DNA of 64,000 bases from Massospora cicadina (GCA_022478985.1 JAKSZP010005638.1:25282-89281); one strand, 5' to 3'. Counted from the stretch's first letter, positions 44,800 to 56,412 are shown. Notes: generated by a model not told the origin, from the letters alone. A program made the numbers and translations.

Positions 44800-46600
44800 C
44801 TTTCAGCTTCCACCCATGAGGATCAGGATTATTTCAAATTTCCTAACACCTTTTTTTGAGACAAGAAAGGTCACTGTTCAGGCGCTCCTGGATATAGGGG
44901 AAGATGCAATTTTCTGGACAACAGAATCGCACAAACATTAGATCTTAACACTAATATGGACCCAAGTTTATGCGCATAATCTCTACTTATGAAGTGTCAT
45001 CTTTTGCATTAACCAGTACAATCCTTGTGCATGGTTCTGCTTTTGCGATCATTTCTCAGCTGTTCCAGAATTATTATACCAAGTTATTCTTGGTGTAGGT
45101 TGATAGCGTTGACAATATTACTATATTGAGTTGATTAGTAACTCTTTCTCCTTCACCAATAATGAGCTCAATGTGGAACTCCCACTAAATATTAACCTTC
45201 CTCTTGAGACCTCCTTGAGCTCTATCCTACCTCCTGCTCCTCTCTCTGAAGATTTTCCGCTGGACTTTACATCCTTTCTTGACCCATACAAAAAAAGACA
45301 TGAGTTTAGCTACTACGCTTCCACCACATTCAGAGTATGATCTAGATTTTCAACTGACAGTACATCTTGTCAGGTAAAATTTTTACTATACCCTCACACC
45401 GAGGAAGAAGACAAAGCTTTAAATAAATGGCTAGATGAGATGCTGGAAAAAGGTTGGATTGTGAAGAAGCCCTCACCAATAGCTTACACCCGTTGACTTT
45501 GCGCAGAAGGCATATGGAACCCTGCGGTCATGCGTTGATTATGGGTATGTCAATAATGTGGAAGTTCTGGATCCCTATCTCCTCCCATTGGAACAAGCAA
45601 TAGCTCTGTCAATTGCAAAGTCGTGAGTTTTCTCTAAGCTTGATTTGGTAAAAGCCTTCAATCAAGTAAGAGACAAGGAGTGACAGGAGTGGCTCACTTC
45701 CACACGCACAAAGAGGAGACTCTTAATTCAAAGTAATGCCATTTGGGTTAAAAAACGGGTTAGCAACCTTCCAGCGCCTCATAGATGATGTCCTGGGTGA
45801 TCTAAGCTACTATTTCGCGGTTGCTTATATTGACAACATCTTAATTCATTGAGCAACTCATGAGCAGCATATCCAAGATCTGGAAGTGGCCATTACTGAT
45901 ATCCACAGGGCTAATCTTTGTGAAGCCCTCCAAAATAAAAATATTTTTGTGTGGAGGTAACCTTCTTTGGGACCTAGTGTTAAAGAATGGGTATACAGTA
46001 CCCCATTCAAAAAAGAAGACATTTGGTCTTGGCCAACCTGCACAGCCCAAAAGGAACTCTGGAGTTCCTGAAGACATCATCTTCCTCAAGAAGTTCTCCC
46101 CAGCTCTTGTTTAACTAGAAGCTCCCATGCATTCACTGACTAGCAAGATCACACCCTTCAAATGAACAATTGAATGACAACAGGTGTTTCACTCTATTGG
46201 AAAGGTTTTCCTTAACGCGCCAGTCATCAGGAATTCTGACTCTTTTTAGTTCTTTATATTCTCTTGTGATGCATCTCAGTTGCCTTAGGCGCTGTGCTCC
46301 TCCAAGAATGATGGGTTGATCATCCTGTTGTTTTATTTTCTCAGAACTTCTCTACCACTGAGAAGTCCTGAAATATATATGACACGGAGCTGGTGGCTAT
46401 GTCTGGCCACTATCTTACTGGAGCTACATCCTCCAAGGGGCCCTGCATTAGATTACTTTGCACACGGACCACCAGTCCCTAATTTATTATAAAAAAACAC
46501 TTGAAGTTTACAACCATCATTCCGCGAATATCAAGATCAATTTAATTTAATTTTAAATATGAATTTGTGAAGGGACCTTAGATGTCTTGCCAAACACGGT
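44800..46600 (+). pseudogene. Element E protease, RT and RNase H
   Basis: Protease: VTVQALLDIGEDAIF near 44870-44920, with DIGE where DTGA is expected. RT: GTLRSCVDYGYVNNVEVLDP near 45515-45570, FSKLDLVKAFNQVR near 45635, MPFGLKNGLATFQ near 45740 and AYIDNILIH at 45825-45850, in which the second aspartate of the YxDD box is N. RNase H: FSCDASQ near 46260, then YDTELVAM near 46380 and HTDHQSLIYY near 46460. Roughly every 50-100 codons there is a stop or shift. The interior has no room for gag upstream of the protease. Confidence 0.7.
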
Positions 46601-46799
46601 GAGTAGAAACACTGCTATGAACACCAGCATAAACGAGCTCCTTTGACCTCACTACCATTGCCCCTGCTTTCACCTCTTGACGATGGCTCCACTTTCTGTC
46701 TCCTATGCCAGTTTGTCAACAGATGCTCCCCTTCTTAATCAAATAATCGCTTCCCAGTTGACCTCCAACAGAAGGGATAACGTTATATGAGGACCTTGA

Positions 46800-48130
46800 T
46801 TGTAAAGCTCATAAGAGTATTCACTATGCCTAAATGATAAGGTATATATTTTCAGAGACCAAGTTTGAGTTACTCCCGCCTTTCGCGAATAGGTGATATA
46901 AGATCATCATGGGCCCTCAACTGTGAGACATCATGGGCCCAAAAAGTGCGGGGAACTGGTTAAAATGATTTATAACTGGCCAGGGATTTCCAAGGAGATC
47001 CATGATTAGATTTCCCATCTAGTAGTGTGCATGATCCAAATCTGTTAACTTAAGGAAAAAGGGCCACTTGAATATACTGAAACAAGCAGAGGGCCCTGGA
47101 CCACTATATCTTTAACTTAATTATAGAGTTTCCACCCTCTAAAGGGTATGATGTGATTATGGTGATGAATGATCGCTTCACTAAGTTTGCACTCTTAATC
47201 TTTTTGCAACACAACAATCACTTCCGAAGAGATGGCGGCCTTGTTTGTGACTAATGTACTCTTCACGTTTGGATTCCCTAAGGAGATAGTGAGTGACTGC
47301 GGCCCCCAACTCTCTGCCAAATTCCTGAGTGCCCTTATTGATCTCCTCCAGATCAAAGCCTGAAGGTCTACCTCTTATTATACCCAGTCAGATGGTCAAG
47401 CTAAGAGGTTGAATCAAACCCTTTTAGTAAATCTCCGCTGTTATGTTCTCATGTCATGATATATGGGCGTCAGACCTTCCCCTGGGGCAGCTTACATATA
47501 ATAATGCCCCACATGCCTCCACCAGCCTTTTTCTTTTTGATGCCAAATTGAGTCACAACCCCTCATTCCACATTGGAACTCATCTCACTTCTACAGTTCC
47601 TGGTGCAGAGGAACGCCTGAATCGCTTACAAAAACCCAAAATTTCGTAGATGAGCACTTTTTCAAGGCACTGAATGATTACAGGAATTAAAATACCCAAA
47701 ATACCACCCAAGTTATGATATTAAGGATGGATCACTAGTCATGTTGTATATGCGTCACCTAGATTAAGGTTCCTTTATGTATAATAGCATACAAACTTTT
47801 TGGTCCTTTTGAGGGGTGAAAGACTTAAGGAATTGTGCCTTCCATATTAGGCTCCCTTCTCACAAGAAAAATCACAACATGTTTTATATAGCCCAGCTGT
47901 CTATCTAAGGGTTCTATTCCCACATCGCCTAAACATAAGATGGTAGAAAACTACCAGGATGTAGATGTAGAGGAAATTTTAGTCTCTCTCATATAACACG
48001 TTGCTCAATCTAGTACCTGGTGGCTTATAAGGGTTAGCCTTCTTAAGAAAAAGCTGGGTGAGTGCAATTGAGTGTGCAACTGTAAAGAACTTGGGGAAGC
48101 CCTCCACATAAATTATCTTGATGCTCCTCG
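46800..48130 (+). pseudogene. Element E integrase and decayed chromodomain
   Basis: A zinc-finger region with PGISKEIHD is at about 46980-47050. The core includes SKGYDVIMVMNDRFTKFAL (47140-47190), SEEMAALFV in a shifted frame, and IVSDCGPQLSAKFLS (47290-47330). TSFFLFDAKLSHNPSF follows at 47520, then KLFGPFEG (GPY/F-type) near 47790. A chromodomain is discernible at 47935-48060 from VEEILVS and, in another frame, YLVAYKG. Compared with families A and H it is far more decayed. Confidence 0.65.
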
Positions 48131-48139
48131 CCTCCTTAA

Positions 48140-49384
48140 AAGGTGTTGGCTTGCTTTGCAATCAAACGCCCTGAAAGACATAAAAGTTATACTCAGGCTC
48201 ATGTGGCAAGAGGTGGCATGTATCATGATCCAAAAGGAAAGGGTAATGTAATTCTAATTTACCTGCCCTTCCAGTTGAATACTTAGCAATTTCCACATGG
48301 AATCATGGAGGGGGCCAATCACTTAATAGAGCCACTCAATAAAATTAGTGACCTAGCTCATGTAATAGATGAGAGATGGGTTACTATCCTGGAACCCCAA
48401 GTACTCCCTCTCTGTCTCCATTTCCTCTTTTGATCTTGTAAAGTTGAATAAAAGGGTGTATTGAGAGGCGGTTCAGTTTAGGACCCTCAGGCAGGACCCT
48501 CAGGCCCACTTCAAGTGTGACCTGGTCACTGAATATAATCAAGTCTTATCCCACCCAACTAATTTCCTATATAAGCTCTATTTTGCATAGTAATCGGATT
48601 AGGTTATTTAATGGTTTGAGTCACAGACTGAAGCTGTGGATAATAATTTTTACATAATTTTTGTAGAATTTGAAAAATTAATAGGAAGGACTCATAAGAA
48701 CTGTGTTAGTAAATTACTATCTGAAAAAATTCATCTAAGCTTGTAGTATCACAATCGCTTCCTCCTCAATCTGCCAGACAGGCAGCCAGAACTTTTATGA
48801 TTCCATCTGAGACATCTAATACCTTCCCCAACAGCTCTATTGCAAAAAGCCTAGGTTGAGGTTTAGGGTGTCCCTCAAAAGGCTTAGTCATCACAAAAAT
48901 CCACGCTCCCTTCCCCTCCACTGTATAGGAAACCGCCCTCCTTAGGGTAGGTTGCTGGTTTATTCTCAAGTTTTCCTCCCTTTAAATCTACTTAATAAAC
49001 AGAAATTTCGTGATGTACCTTTGTTGTTAAATCTGACTCAATGCTGCCTTGTTGGTTTCCGCCAAAATTTTGCAGTTATGCTTTCCAACATTCACTAAAT
49101 AATTTTTGGAAATTACCAAGCAGAGGCGCCTAATCTGTGGATCTATCATTATTCCCACACTCCAAAAAATAGAAAATGAATACCTCCAAATTATGATGGG
49201 TGATCCTTTGTGCATGTCATGGAGGCCATTAACTACCTTACTTTAATTTGATCCACTCATTTGAAGCGTGATCTGCGCCATTTTAGTCATGATCCATTTG
49301 CGTTATATAAAACAATCAGCCCTAATTATATACATTACCAAAAGACTGCAATCCTGGGTGTGGTCATCGCCTTCCTGCCTCTCT
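48140..49384. other. Element E 3' non-coding region, nothing recognised
   Basis: About 1.2 kb between the chromodomain relic and the right LTR part. Short minus-strand frames at 48766-48969 and 49027-49215 show no motif. It may hold more of the LTR or another decayed insertion. Confidence 0.35.
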
Positions 49385-49558
49385 CACGCTTGAGGATTTC
49401 CCAAAAAGATCCACACTTGCCACTACTTCAGCCTTCTGGCTTGTTATAGGGGCCTTTGGTATGCTGTTCAAACAGATTGCCTCTTAATTAATCCTTAGAG
49501 AACCCCTTTCAAAAGTTTTTAGAGCAGCTAGGCCTCTGGAATTCTAACCATCAATTGG
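49385..49558 (+). repeat. Element E right LTR part
   Basis: Partner of 44345-44517. It ends at caattggca, and J integrase sequence starts shortly after. Confidence 0.45.
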
Positions 49559-49599
49559 CAAAGTTGATCCTCTTAAGAAGGACATTTTTTCCAAATTTA

Positions 49600-49693
49600 C
49601 TAGAGCCCTGACAACTGAGATCATATTCTTGAAATTATTCGGGAGTTTTAGACGCTTGTTTGATTTGCAGAACCCAAGGTCAGCTAAACCCTC
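49600..49693 (+). pseudogene. Element J integrase zinc finger (fragment 1)
   Basis: The plus strand at 49645-49690 reads VLDACLICRTQGQ, aligning with VLEACLKCKKQSS of element D: the CX2C half of the integrase HHCC finger. Element C is inserted immediately after, at the ccctc duplication 49689-49693, and J resumes at 55574. Confidence 0.6.
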
Positions 49694-50190
49694 TGTTGTA
49701 AAATCGGCATTATATGAAGGATACACCAATGGGTTTTGGCACAGGGTTTGACCCACTGAGTAGCTAGGATCAACGATGTGAGGATCGTTGTCCTGAAAAT
49801 AAATAATAGACTTATAAAATAAATATGAAGCCTTTTCTCTCACAACTCTTCTTTATTAAAATTTTATTACAGCTGATTCCCGCTGTTCCACTAACTTCCA
49901 CCATCAAAAAAACCTAACCTCCCTCGATCATCTCATCCTACTTATATCATAACAATTTCAGATGATATTACTTAAACGGCTTAGTAAATCAATTTGCTGT
50001 ATCTCATTTGTTATGTCAATTCTTCATTCATTAATCTCACAACGCCCAATTTGAGGCAATTTGCCAACAATCCACTATTGCCTAATTTCGAGGTGCTCAA
50101 AATACCATTAAACATATCAATCTTGGCGGATTCATCTGTCCCGCCCTCATAAACTAGGGCTTTTCATCCAGTCATACCAGAATCGCGACA
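49694..50190 (-). repeat. Element C 3' LTR
   Basis: 497 bp, aligning without a net length change to 55077-55573; differences are scattered substitutions. Abutted at 50191-50203 by a purine tract (reverse strand aaggagggggtaa). Confidence 0.95.
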
Positions 50191-50203
50191 TTACCCCCTC
50201 CTT
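50191..50203 (-). promoter_or_regulatory. Element C polypurine tract
   Basis: Reverse strand aaggagggggtaa, directly before TGTCGCG of the 3' LTR, the usual plus-strand priming site. Confidence 0.8.
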
Positions 50204-50208
50204 GACTG

Positions 50209-51340
50209 GACAATAAGGCTACTATTGATTATATGCCCAGAGGAACTTTGCATGCACTCAGTTGATGATCTGACCGCTAGCAGGGTCCTTGATAGTATAT
50301 GCATCCATGCCTGTCTTCTCAATGACTTTAAATGGTCTGATCCAGATATTGGCCAGCTTGTGTTTTTGGCTAAGCCCATGTTCATCATGGAATAAGACCA
50401 TGTCTCCATCCTTAAACTGTGCTAGGGCACTCCGCTGTACCTGATTGGCGGCCTGGCTTTTGATTCTCTTAGCGAAGCTGAACAAATACGTTTCAGTTTG
50501 CAATTCAATCAGTATATTCATTAGGGTGGTCAAATAGCATTGTAGATCCATTCCGCTGGTGTCCTCTACACAAGCATATAGGAGTTCAGGCAACGCGGGG
50601 TGCCGTCCATACAGCATTTGAAATGGGCTTTTTCCTGTGGCAGAATGATAGCTAATGTTGTAGGCAAACACCGCGGTGGAAAGGAGGGTACTCTAATCGG
50701 AGGGCCTATCAGTAACCAACTTCTGGAGGATGTTCACCAGAGTCCCATTAACCCGTTCAACCATTCCATTGGACTCAGGGTGATACAGAGTTGTTAGAAC
50801 CCCAAGGATGGCCATCAGCTCGTTTAGCTTAGTTAGAATGTGTGAAGTGAAGTTTGTCCCATTATCAGTAAGGATGAATTGGGGACAACTGTATCGCTGA
50901 ATTATACACTCCATAACAAACTTGGCCACTGTTAGTGCCCCCAAATCTCATAATGGTCGCGCCTCAACCCACCTGGTCAAGTGGTCAATTGCTACTAGGA
51001 TGTATTTGCACCAGTTTGCCCATGTTGGCAAGGTATCCACCACATCTATTGAAACAGTGCTAGGCGAAGTGCGGCTTCACTAACTGGTTTGAAGTCTTCT
51101 GGAAGAACGGCTTTTCCACTTGGCATTAGTGACAGGAGGAGATAGTATTAAGAATATCAAAGTTCATGCTTTCCTAGTAATACTGAGGCCGCAATAATTC
51201 CATGGTTTTACGCACTCCACCATGTCCAACTGCTCAGTGTGAACTCATAATAATAGCTGGGCGGGTGGAAGGTCTTGAAATATTTATGGTAGTGTCCCTA
51301 TCCGCTTATATAATTTCCATTTTTCTGAAACATATTGGCC
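50209..51340 (-). pseudogene. Element C integrase
   Basis: The zinc finger lies at about 51250-51090 (decayed). The core starts with CKYILVAIDHLTRWVEA-like sequence near 51010 and continues at 50693-50944 with QFILTDNGTNFTSHIL and LYHPESNGMVERVNGTL, giving the second D and the E. A TAG stop follows DRPSD at 50693, where relatives have W, and the frame then continues to FAYNISYHSATGKSPFQMLY. The C-terminal part to 50258 has WIRPFKVIEKTGMDAYTI and a short tail. No chromodomain follows before the purine tract. Confidence 0.9.
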
Positions 51341-51341
51341 C

Positions 51342-51908
51342 TTATTTCGTCCAATACCTTGATGACTGGGGCCGTTCATTGTCATACTTGCCAATAAGCA
51401 TCTTATCAAACAGGATATCAAAAAGATCTGCGGTAACTACAATTGTAGGTAATATTGATAAACAATCAGCATTCTGAAGTTTTACTCCGGGGCAGTGAAG
51501 AATTTCAAAATTGTATGCCTGCAATTTAAGAGCCCATTGGGATAGAAGCCCTTCTGGTTCATTCAGATTTTGCAACCAGAATAGCGAGGCATGATCTGTT
51601 ACAACTTTGAATTTAACCCCTTTCAAATACACCCAAAATTGCTTATAGGCGTAGATCACCGCCAAGCACTCCCTCTCAGTCACAGTGTAATTGCATTCAT
51701 GGCTGTTCAAACTGTGACTATAGTATGCTACGGAGTGCTCTTCTCCTTTCTCATCCCTTTGGGATAGGACTGCCCATACAGCGGAAAGGGATGCATCCAT
51801 CTGAACAATGAACTCTTTTTCAAACTTGGGATAGCGTAACACTGGCGCACTGGTTAATGACGTTAGAAGTTTATTAAAAGCTGTGTTGCTGATGTTCCGC
51901 CCATTCAA
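51342..51908 (-). CDS. Element C RNase H (open 188 codons)
   Basis: The frame carries FIVQMDASLSAVWAVLSQ, YTVTERECLAVIYAYKQF, FKVVTDHASLFWLQ and LLSQWALKLQAYNFEI, which gives the D-E-D residues of Gypsy RNase H plus the standard tail. The domain removes RNA from the hybrid during reverse transcription. It is open but lies out of frame with RT, so it is part of a broken pol. No native start exists; the ATG at 51908 is internal to the polyprotein. Confidence 0.88.
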   Translation of the reverse strand: MNGRNISNTAFNKLLTSLTSAPVLRYPKFEKEFIVQMDASLSAVWAVLSQRDEKGEEHSVAYYSHSLNSHECNYTVTERECLAVIYAYKQFWVYLKGVKFKVVTDHASLFWLQNLNEPEGLLSQWALKLQAYNFEILHCPGVKLQNADCLSILPTIVVTADLFDILFDKMLIGKYDNERPQSSRYWTK

Positions 51909-52800
51909 ACATAGTGTCCTTTCTTAATACAAAAAGTGTGGGCCCCCTATAAAGCTGAAGTTAGGGATGAAGCGCCGGTAATATCTGACCATTCCCAAAA
52001 AGACCTGTATATCCTGCTTATTGGTGGATGGAGCTATTTTTCGAATAGCTTCCACTTTGGCTGGTTGAGGTCTCATCCATGTGGCATCAACAACAAACCC
52101 CAGGTACTCCAGCTGGTCCTTAAAGAAGTGGCATTTCCAGGGTTTAATCTTGATGTTGGCCTCAGCGAGCTGGTGGAATACAGCTTCTAAATGGTCGAGG
52201 TGTTTGGAGAAGGTTCAGGAGAAAACATTAATGTCATCAAGGTATACAAGGACACACGACAGGTTTACGTCCCCCAGAATAGTATCCATGGCTCGTTGAA
52301 ATGTAGTTGGGGCATTACATAACCCTTGTGGCATCCAGGTTGGTTGGAAAAGACCTATAGATGTGATTACCGCGCACTTCTCCTGCTCTGCCAGTGGCAA
52401 CTCGATTTTCCAATAACCTAAGATCAGGTCCATACCTGAGAAAAAATGAGCTCCCCCTAGCTGATCTAAAGCGTCGTCAATCTGTGGTAAGGGATATGAG
52501 TCCTTTTTAGTGATGCTGTTGAGCTTTCAGTAGTCAATTACTACATGGTTGGTGCCATCCTTCTTTTTAACAAACAGAATGGGTGAAGACCATGGAATCT
52601 TTGATGGTTCAAGCATCCCTTGAGCTAATAGCTCGTTAACTTCCTCAGTTACTAGTTCTTCTGCCATCCTTGATCAGCGGATCGGCCTTGACCTGATGGG
52701 TGGATGATCTCCAGTGTCCATCCTATGAACCACACCCCGCGCGCATCCCAAATCATGGTAAACAGCAAAAATCTCTTTATATTTTTAAAATAAAGTGATT
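51909..52800 (-). pseudogene. Element C reverse transcriptase
   Basis: The frame 52215-52433 shows DLILGYWKIELPLAEQEK, LFQPTWMPQGLCNAPTTFQ and VLVYLDDINVFS, so the YxDD box is intact. Upstream (52800-52440) the first RT motifs are readable across shifts (ILFVKKKDG, DSYPLPQIDDALDQL). Downstream to 51936 are the thumb region (LEYLGFVV) and FLGMVRYYRRFIPNF. One in-frame stop directly follows the YLDD part and another precedes RNase H. Confidence 0.88.
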
Positions 52801-52899
52801 GCTCTATCCTTCTGTGGTTCCAACAGCCCCATTAATTCATCACATAATACAACTGCCATTACACTGTGCTATGGTATGAAAGGCAGACCAAATTCCTCC

Positions 52900-53240
52900 A
52901 GCGACCCAAACTCATGAACCAAAAGAACCTCCTCAATGGGAATTAAGTGTAAGTATGTCACTATTTGGTGGCAGCGGATATGCAGTGGTACTGTTTGTAG
53001 ATTTGCAAGCAAAACTTTGATCTCACCTTACCCTGGTAAAATAATGCCTGGGGCCACGTGGGGCTCAAGCTGTGATTGATGATATGGACCAATAACCTCC
53101 TCATAGAGACCGTCTGGAATTTCAATCACTAAATCAGTGTTCAATATAATTTGATGTACAGATGGAATGGATATAGGTCCAGCAGCTCTAAGCGGCAGCC
53201 CTTGATATTCATATATCTGTTGAGGAGGGCCCAGATTTTG
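52900..53240 (-). pseudogene. Element C dUTPase-like domain
   Basis: Between protease and RT the minus strand reads, in one frame with one TAA, ILNTDLVIEIPDGLYEEV, then PHVAPGIILPG, stop, GEIKVLLANLQ, and HIRCHQIVTYLHLIPIEE. This follows the trimeric dUTPase core: the T-DL-I-IP-G-Y strand pair, the pG-I-GEI-V-L-N strand of motif 3 and the QI-L strand of motif 4. The motif 3 aspartate is not kept, so catalysis is doubtful. Element D retains a better version with motif 1. The assignment rests on pattern reading only. Confidence 0.65.
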
Positions 53241-53254
53241 CCCTTTAACTGATG

Positions 53255-54013
53255 CTAGCGTACTGGAATTACTTCATCGCTATAAGCTAGATTAATATTC
53301 CCCATATGCACCAGATCACTTGGTATTCCGTTAGAGGTGAAGTGACCTGGGATTCGCTGACCCAAAATTTCAAAAGTCTCATTCATCATACCAATAACAA
53401 CCCCATAATGCCGCAAGAAGGCAGTTCCAATCAACAGATCATAATTGCTATTTGGTAACACTATAGCTGGAGCTACCACGACAATAGAACCAAAACTCAG
53501 TGGAAGCGCACTGTATGCTCCCTCAGAGACCGTATTCTCCACTCCAGCAGTGCCGTATACCATCTGGTGTTCCACATCTGGTTTTAATGCCAACCTGGCC
53601 ACCAAATTTGGTGGAGACTAAGTTGATGGGGCACCGGTATCTATGATAGCACAGACTTGGGTCTTAGCTACAACCAGGTAACAGTAAGTACATTCAGAGT
53701 AGGATGCATCTCGACTATTAATAACATGGACATCTAAAGAATCCCTGTTTCCAAGGAAACGTGCAATCCCCTTACCAATTCTGGGGTATTGTTCTATAAT
53801 AGTTTTGACTGGAAGAGCGACGCTTACTGCTTGTAAAAGAGGTGCATATGAGGAGGGGTCTAACTTTTCAGGGGTTATTTGGTAGAACATTTGACAGGCA
53901 TATGGCTCAACATGCATCTGAGACCACTTTTCCGCCATAGTCGCTGACTGTACTTGTATCAAAACATTCACCCCTTCAACCGGCTGGTAATATAAAACTG
54001 ACTCATTGTGCAA
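53255..54013 (-). pseudogene. Element C protease
   Basis: A frame of about 250 codons with one TAG stop. The part before the stop (53618-54013) has YQITPEKLDPSSYAP, shared with family A, and ends CAIIDTGAPST with the DTGA active site. After the stop (53255-53605) it continues in the same frame with YDLLIGTAFLRHYGVVIG, the second conserved protease block. Only the TAG between them breaks it. Confidence 0.85.
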
Positions 54014-54170
54014 GGAAACTTCCGCTGAATAATTTAATTTTGGGTTTAGGTGAGATGTCTTGGTTTGGTATAGCGGAGATAGAGAGTCCCTTCTCTACTC
54101 CGCTCTGACTTTCCCTGGCTGTACTGTTCTGGCTGTACACAAGAGACCAGTTGATTAGGGCACCATCATG

Positions 54171-55037
54171 CTAGATGCTCCTTACAACTGCATTTAAAAC
54201 AACTAACCCCATAGGGCTTACATCCCTGATAAATGCAATACAAACCACAACGAGAGTAAAATGGAAGTGATCAGCATAAACAGGTCTAGGGCAATAGTTG
54301 GCCCAGGGGCAATAAGCAGGAATGAGTCGGACGTTTAACTGCTGATGATAACCTTGTGAATTCTCCACTGGACTGCCAGTGCTCCCCAAATATGATGATT
54401 CAGCAGTTGCAGCAGAAGGACTCCACTCAGCATTAGGTGGAGGGAAGTTGGCTGATATACGGCGCAAAAACTGAACAAGTTTAAGCAAAGGTACATCTTC
54501 ATCCAACGGGGTGGCCAAAACGTTATGTAACTCACAGTATGGCTTCACAGCAGAAGTCATCGCAATACACACTTCTGCTTTGGATAAAACTCCAGCCCCA
54601 ATTATCACGTGAGCTTCCACTGTAAATAGCTCAGCAAACGCGGTAAGGGTTTCATTCTGCTGAAACTTAATGGTTAAAAATTCAGCCTTCCGCTGCAACA
54701 TCTTTGAAGTTCCTCTTAACAACTGCAGCACCATGTCTTTGACTTTTTGGTATATAAGGGAGCTGCTTGGAAGATAACAGACGACTTGATCAGCACTTCC
54801 GACATCCAAGGAAGAAATCAACAGTTTTTTTCTTCGTTGATCCAAGACTCTTTCAGTTGCAATCTCAAATCGCTTAAAGTACCAATAAATATTCTCTTTA
54901 CAATCAAATGGGGGCATCTTATTGCAGTAGATCTCCTGGAGCAGCTCATCTTGTTTTTTAAGTACAGCATCCAAAGATAGTTTAAGTTCCACTAAGTAAA
55001 CTTGAGGCAACACAGGTGGCAACTGAGTTTTTATCAT
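54171..55037 (-). CDS. Element C gag
   Basis: 288 codons open from ATG 55037, just inside the primer site; earlier in-frame ATGs lie in the LTR. The capsid region has KENIYWYFKRFEIATERVLD, LLISSLDVGSADQVVCYLP and FQQNETLTAFAELF, the usual Gypsy gag helices. At about 54250 the frame slips; in the neighbouring frame YSRCGLYCIYQGCKPYG and CFKCSCKEHLA-stop-WC follow, a CX2CX4HX4C knuckle with a TGA inside. So the capsid half is intact but the RNA-binding half is disabled. Confidence 0.82.
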   Translation of the reverse strand: MIKTQLPPVLPQVYLVELKLSLDAVLKKQDELLQEIYCNKMPPFDCKENIYWYFKRFEIATERVLDQRRKKLLISSLDVGSADQVVCYLPSSSLIYQKVKDMVLQLLRGTSKMLQRKAEFLTIKFQQNETLTAFAELFTVEAHVIIGAGVLSKAEVCIAMTSAVKPYCELHNVLATPLDEDVPLLKLVQFLRRISANFPPPNAEWSPSAATAESSYLGSTGSPVENSQGYHQQLNVRLIPAYCPWANYCPRPVYADHFHFTLVVVCIAFIRDVSPMGLVVLNAVVRSI

Positions 55038-55057
55038 ATTATAATTTATTAATGGGC

Positions 55058-55075
55058 CCCCTGTAGTGAGCACCA
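55058..55075 (-). promoter_or_regulatory. Element C primer binding site
   Basis: Reverse strand TGGTGCTCACTACAGGGG, one base beyond the 5' LTR end. Identical to the sites of elements D and T1. Confidence 0.8.
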
Positions 55076-55076
55076 C

Positions 55077-55573
55077 TGTTGTAAAATTGGCAGTATATGA
55101 AGGATACACCGATGGGTTTTGGCACAGGGTTTGACCCACTGAGCAGCTAGGATCAATGATGTGAGGATAGTTGTCCTGAAAATTAGAGAATAGACTTATA
55201 AAATAAATATGGAGCACTTGCTCTCACAACTCTTCTTTATTAATATTTTATTACAGCTGATTCCCGCTGTTCCGCTAACCTCCACTATCAAAAAACCTAA
55301 CCTCCCTCGATCATCTCATCCTAATTATATCATAACAATCTCAGATGATATTACTTACATGGCTTAGTATTTCAATTCGCTGTATCTCATTAGTTACATC
55401 AATCCTTCATTTGTTAATCTCATGACGCCCAATTTGAGGTTATTTACCAAAAATCCACTATCGCCTAATTTTGAGGCGCTCAAAATACCATTAATCATAT
55501 CAATCTCGGCGGATTCCTCCATACCGCCCTCACAACCTAGGACTTATTGTCCAGTCATATCAGAATTGCGACA
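55077..55573 (-). repeat. Element C 5' LTR
   Basis: 497 bp, partner of 49694-50190. Followed by the second ccctc target copy and then J integrase sequence. Confidence 0.95.
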
Positions 55574-55578
55574 CCCTC

Positions 55579-55653
55579 ACTATCAAAAAAGTTGTAGCCT
55601 CCTCTAGGCCATTTAGCATAATCAGCATGGATGTTGTAGGGCCCCAGTCCATG
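55579..55653 (+). pseudogene. Element J integrase core start (fragment 2)
   Basis: The plus strand reads RPFSIISMDVVGPQ, matching QPFHTISLDVVGPLPQ of element D: the first strand of the integrase core with its catalytic aspartate. It is separated from fragment 1 by element C and from fragment 3 by element D. Confidence 0.7.
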
Positions 55654-56408
55654 TGTTGTACATTTGCCCTCTCAGCTGCAGAGGAAGAATGTCTTGGGTC
55701 AAAATCAGCTGAAACAAGGAACCGTTGGTCATTTACAAGTTTCTGATGACCCTGCATGCAATTTTAAGAATAATGGGACTGAAAATATTTGAGATATTGA
55801 CCAAAAAACCCTGGCTGATTCTTGGTGAAGCCCCATTAATCAGGGTAACACCGTTATGACACCTGCACGGGCATCAAAAGTAAAATTGAACAGTTGGATT
55901 TCCATGACCTCACAATGGACCTTGGGGCAACCCTTGAAAGGTATTCCTCCAACCACTACAAGTTCCTATAAACCACCTACGTGAGGCCACCCCCTTCTAT
56001 AAGCGTGGCAGAGGCCCCTGAAGTGAAAGTAATTTCTCTAGCAGTGATTGGTTGCAGTACATCAAAACCTTACTGCATGGGTACATTTTTCCCCAAAACC
56101 CCAACCTTCCATTTACCAAAAATTAACTCACTTTTCCCAAGATCTGATAGGACCATAACCCATATTACCTAAATTGGAAGCATCAAAGCTATTCCAAAAC
56201 TATTTCTAACTTTCCTATGACCCTCAAAAATCAGTTTAGATACTGATAGTTGAATATCAGAAAACTGCACTTTTTGCTTTATCCCCACGCTCCAAATAAA
56301 ATTATAAATAACCAATTTTAATGTAGCGCTCATTTTTATTTTTATTAAAATTTTTTGTGATACAGTGGCGTTAGCACCAGCGATCATCTGGATAGCTGGA
56401 TTCCTACA
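55654..56408 (+). repeat. Element D 5' LTR
   Basis: 755 bp, partner of 61126-61878. Shared blocks include catttgccctctcag, accaattttaatgtagcgct and the end ttcctaca. Confidence 0.95.
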
Positions 56409-56412
56409 AAAA

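Larger units (their letters stand above)
44345..49558 (+). mobile_element. Element E: degenerate chromovirus
   Basis: A plus-strand Gypsy pol (44.8-48.1 kb) lies between two diverged direct repeats of about 175 bp (44345-44517, 49385-49558), whose best blocks are ttctggcttgttgcaggggc / ttctggcttgttataggggc and cttctggaattct / cctctggaattct. These are probably LTR parts, but the outer limits and target duplication cannot be fixed. Order is protease, RT, RNase H, integrase, chromodomain. Frames are so broken that only motif-level reading is possible. Its integrase resembles family A/B. Confidence 0.6.
49694..55573 (-). mobile_element. Element C: Gypsy retrotransposon with dUTPase-like domain
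   Basis: LTRs 49694-50190 and 55077-55573 are both 497 bp with TGTTGTAAAA...CGCGACA / GCGACA ends. An exact 5-bp duplication, ccctc, flanks it (49689-49693, 55574-55578). A primer-site candidate follows the 5' LTR and a purine tract precedes the 3' LTR. The minus strand carries gag, protease, dUTPase-like domain, RT, RNase H and integrase without an evident chromodomain. It is the most complete element in the window together with H; most domains are open apart from single stops. Confidence 0.96.
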
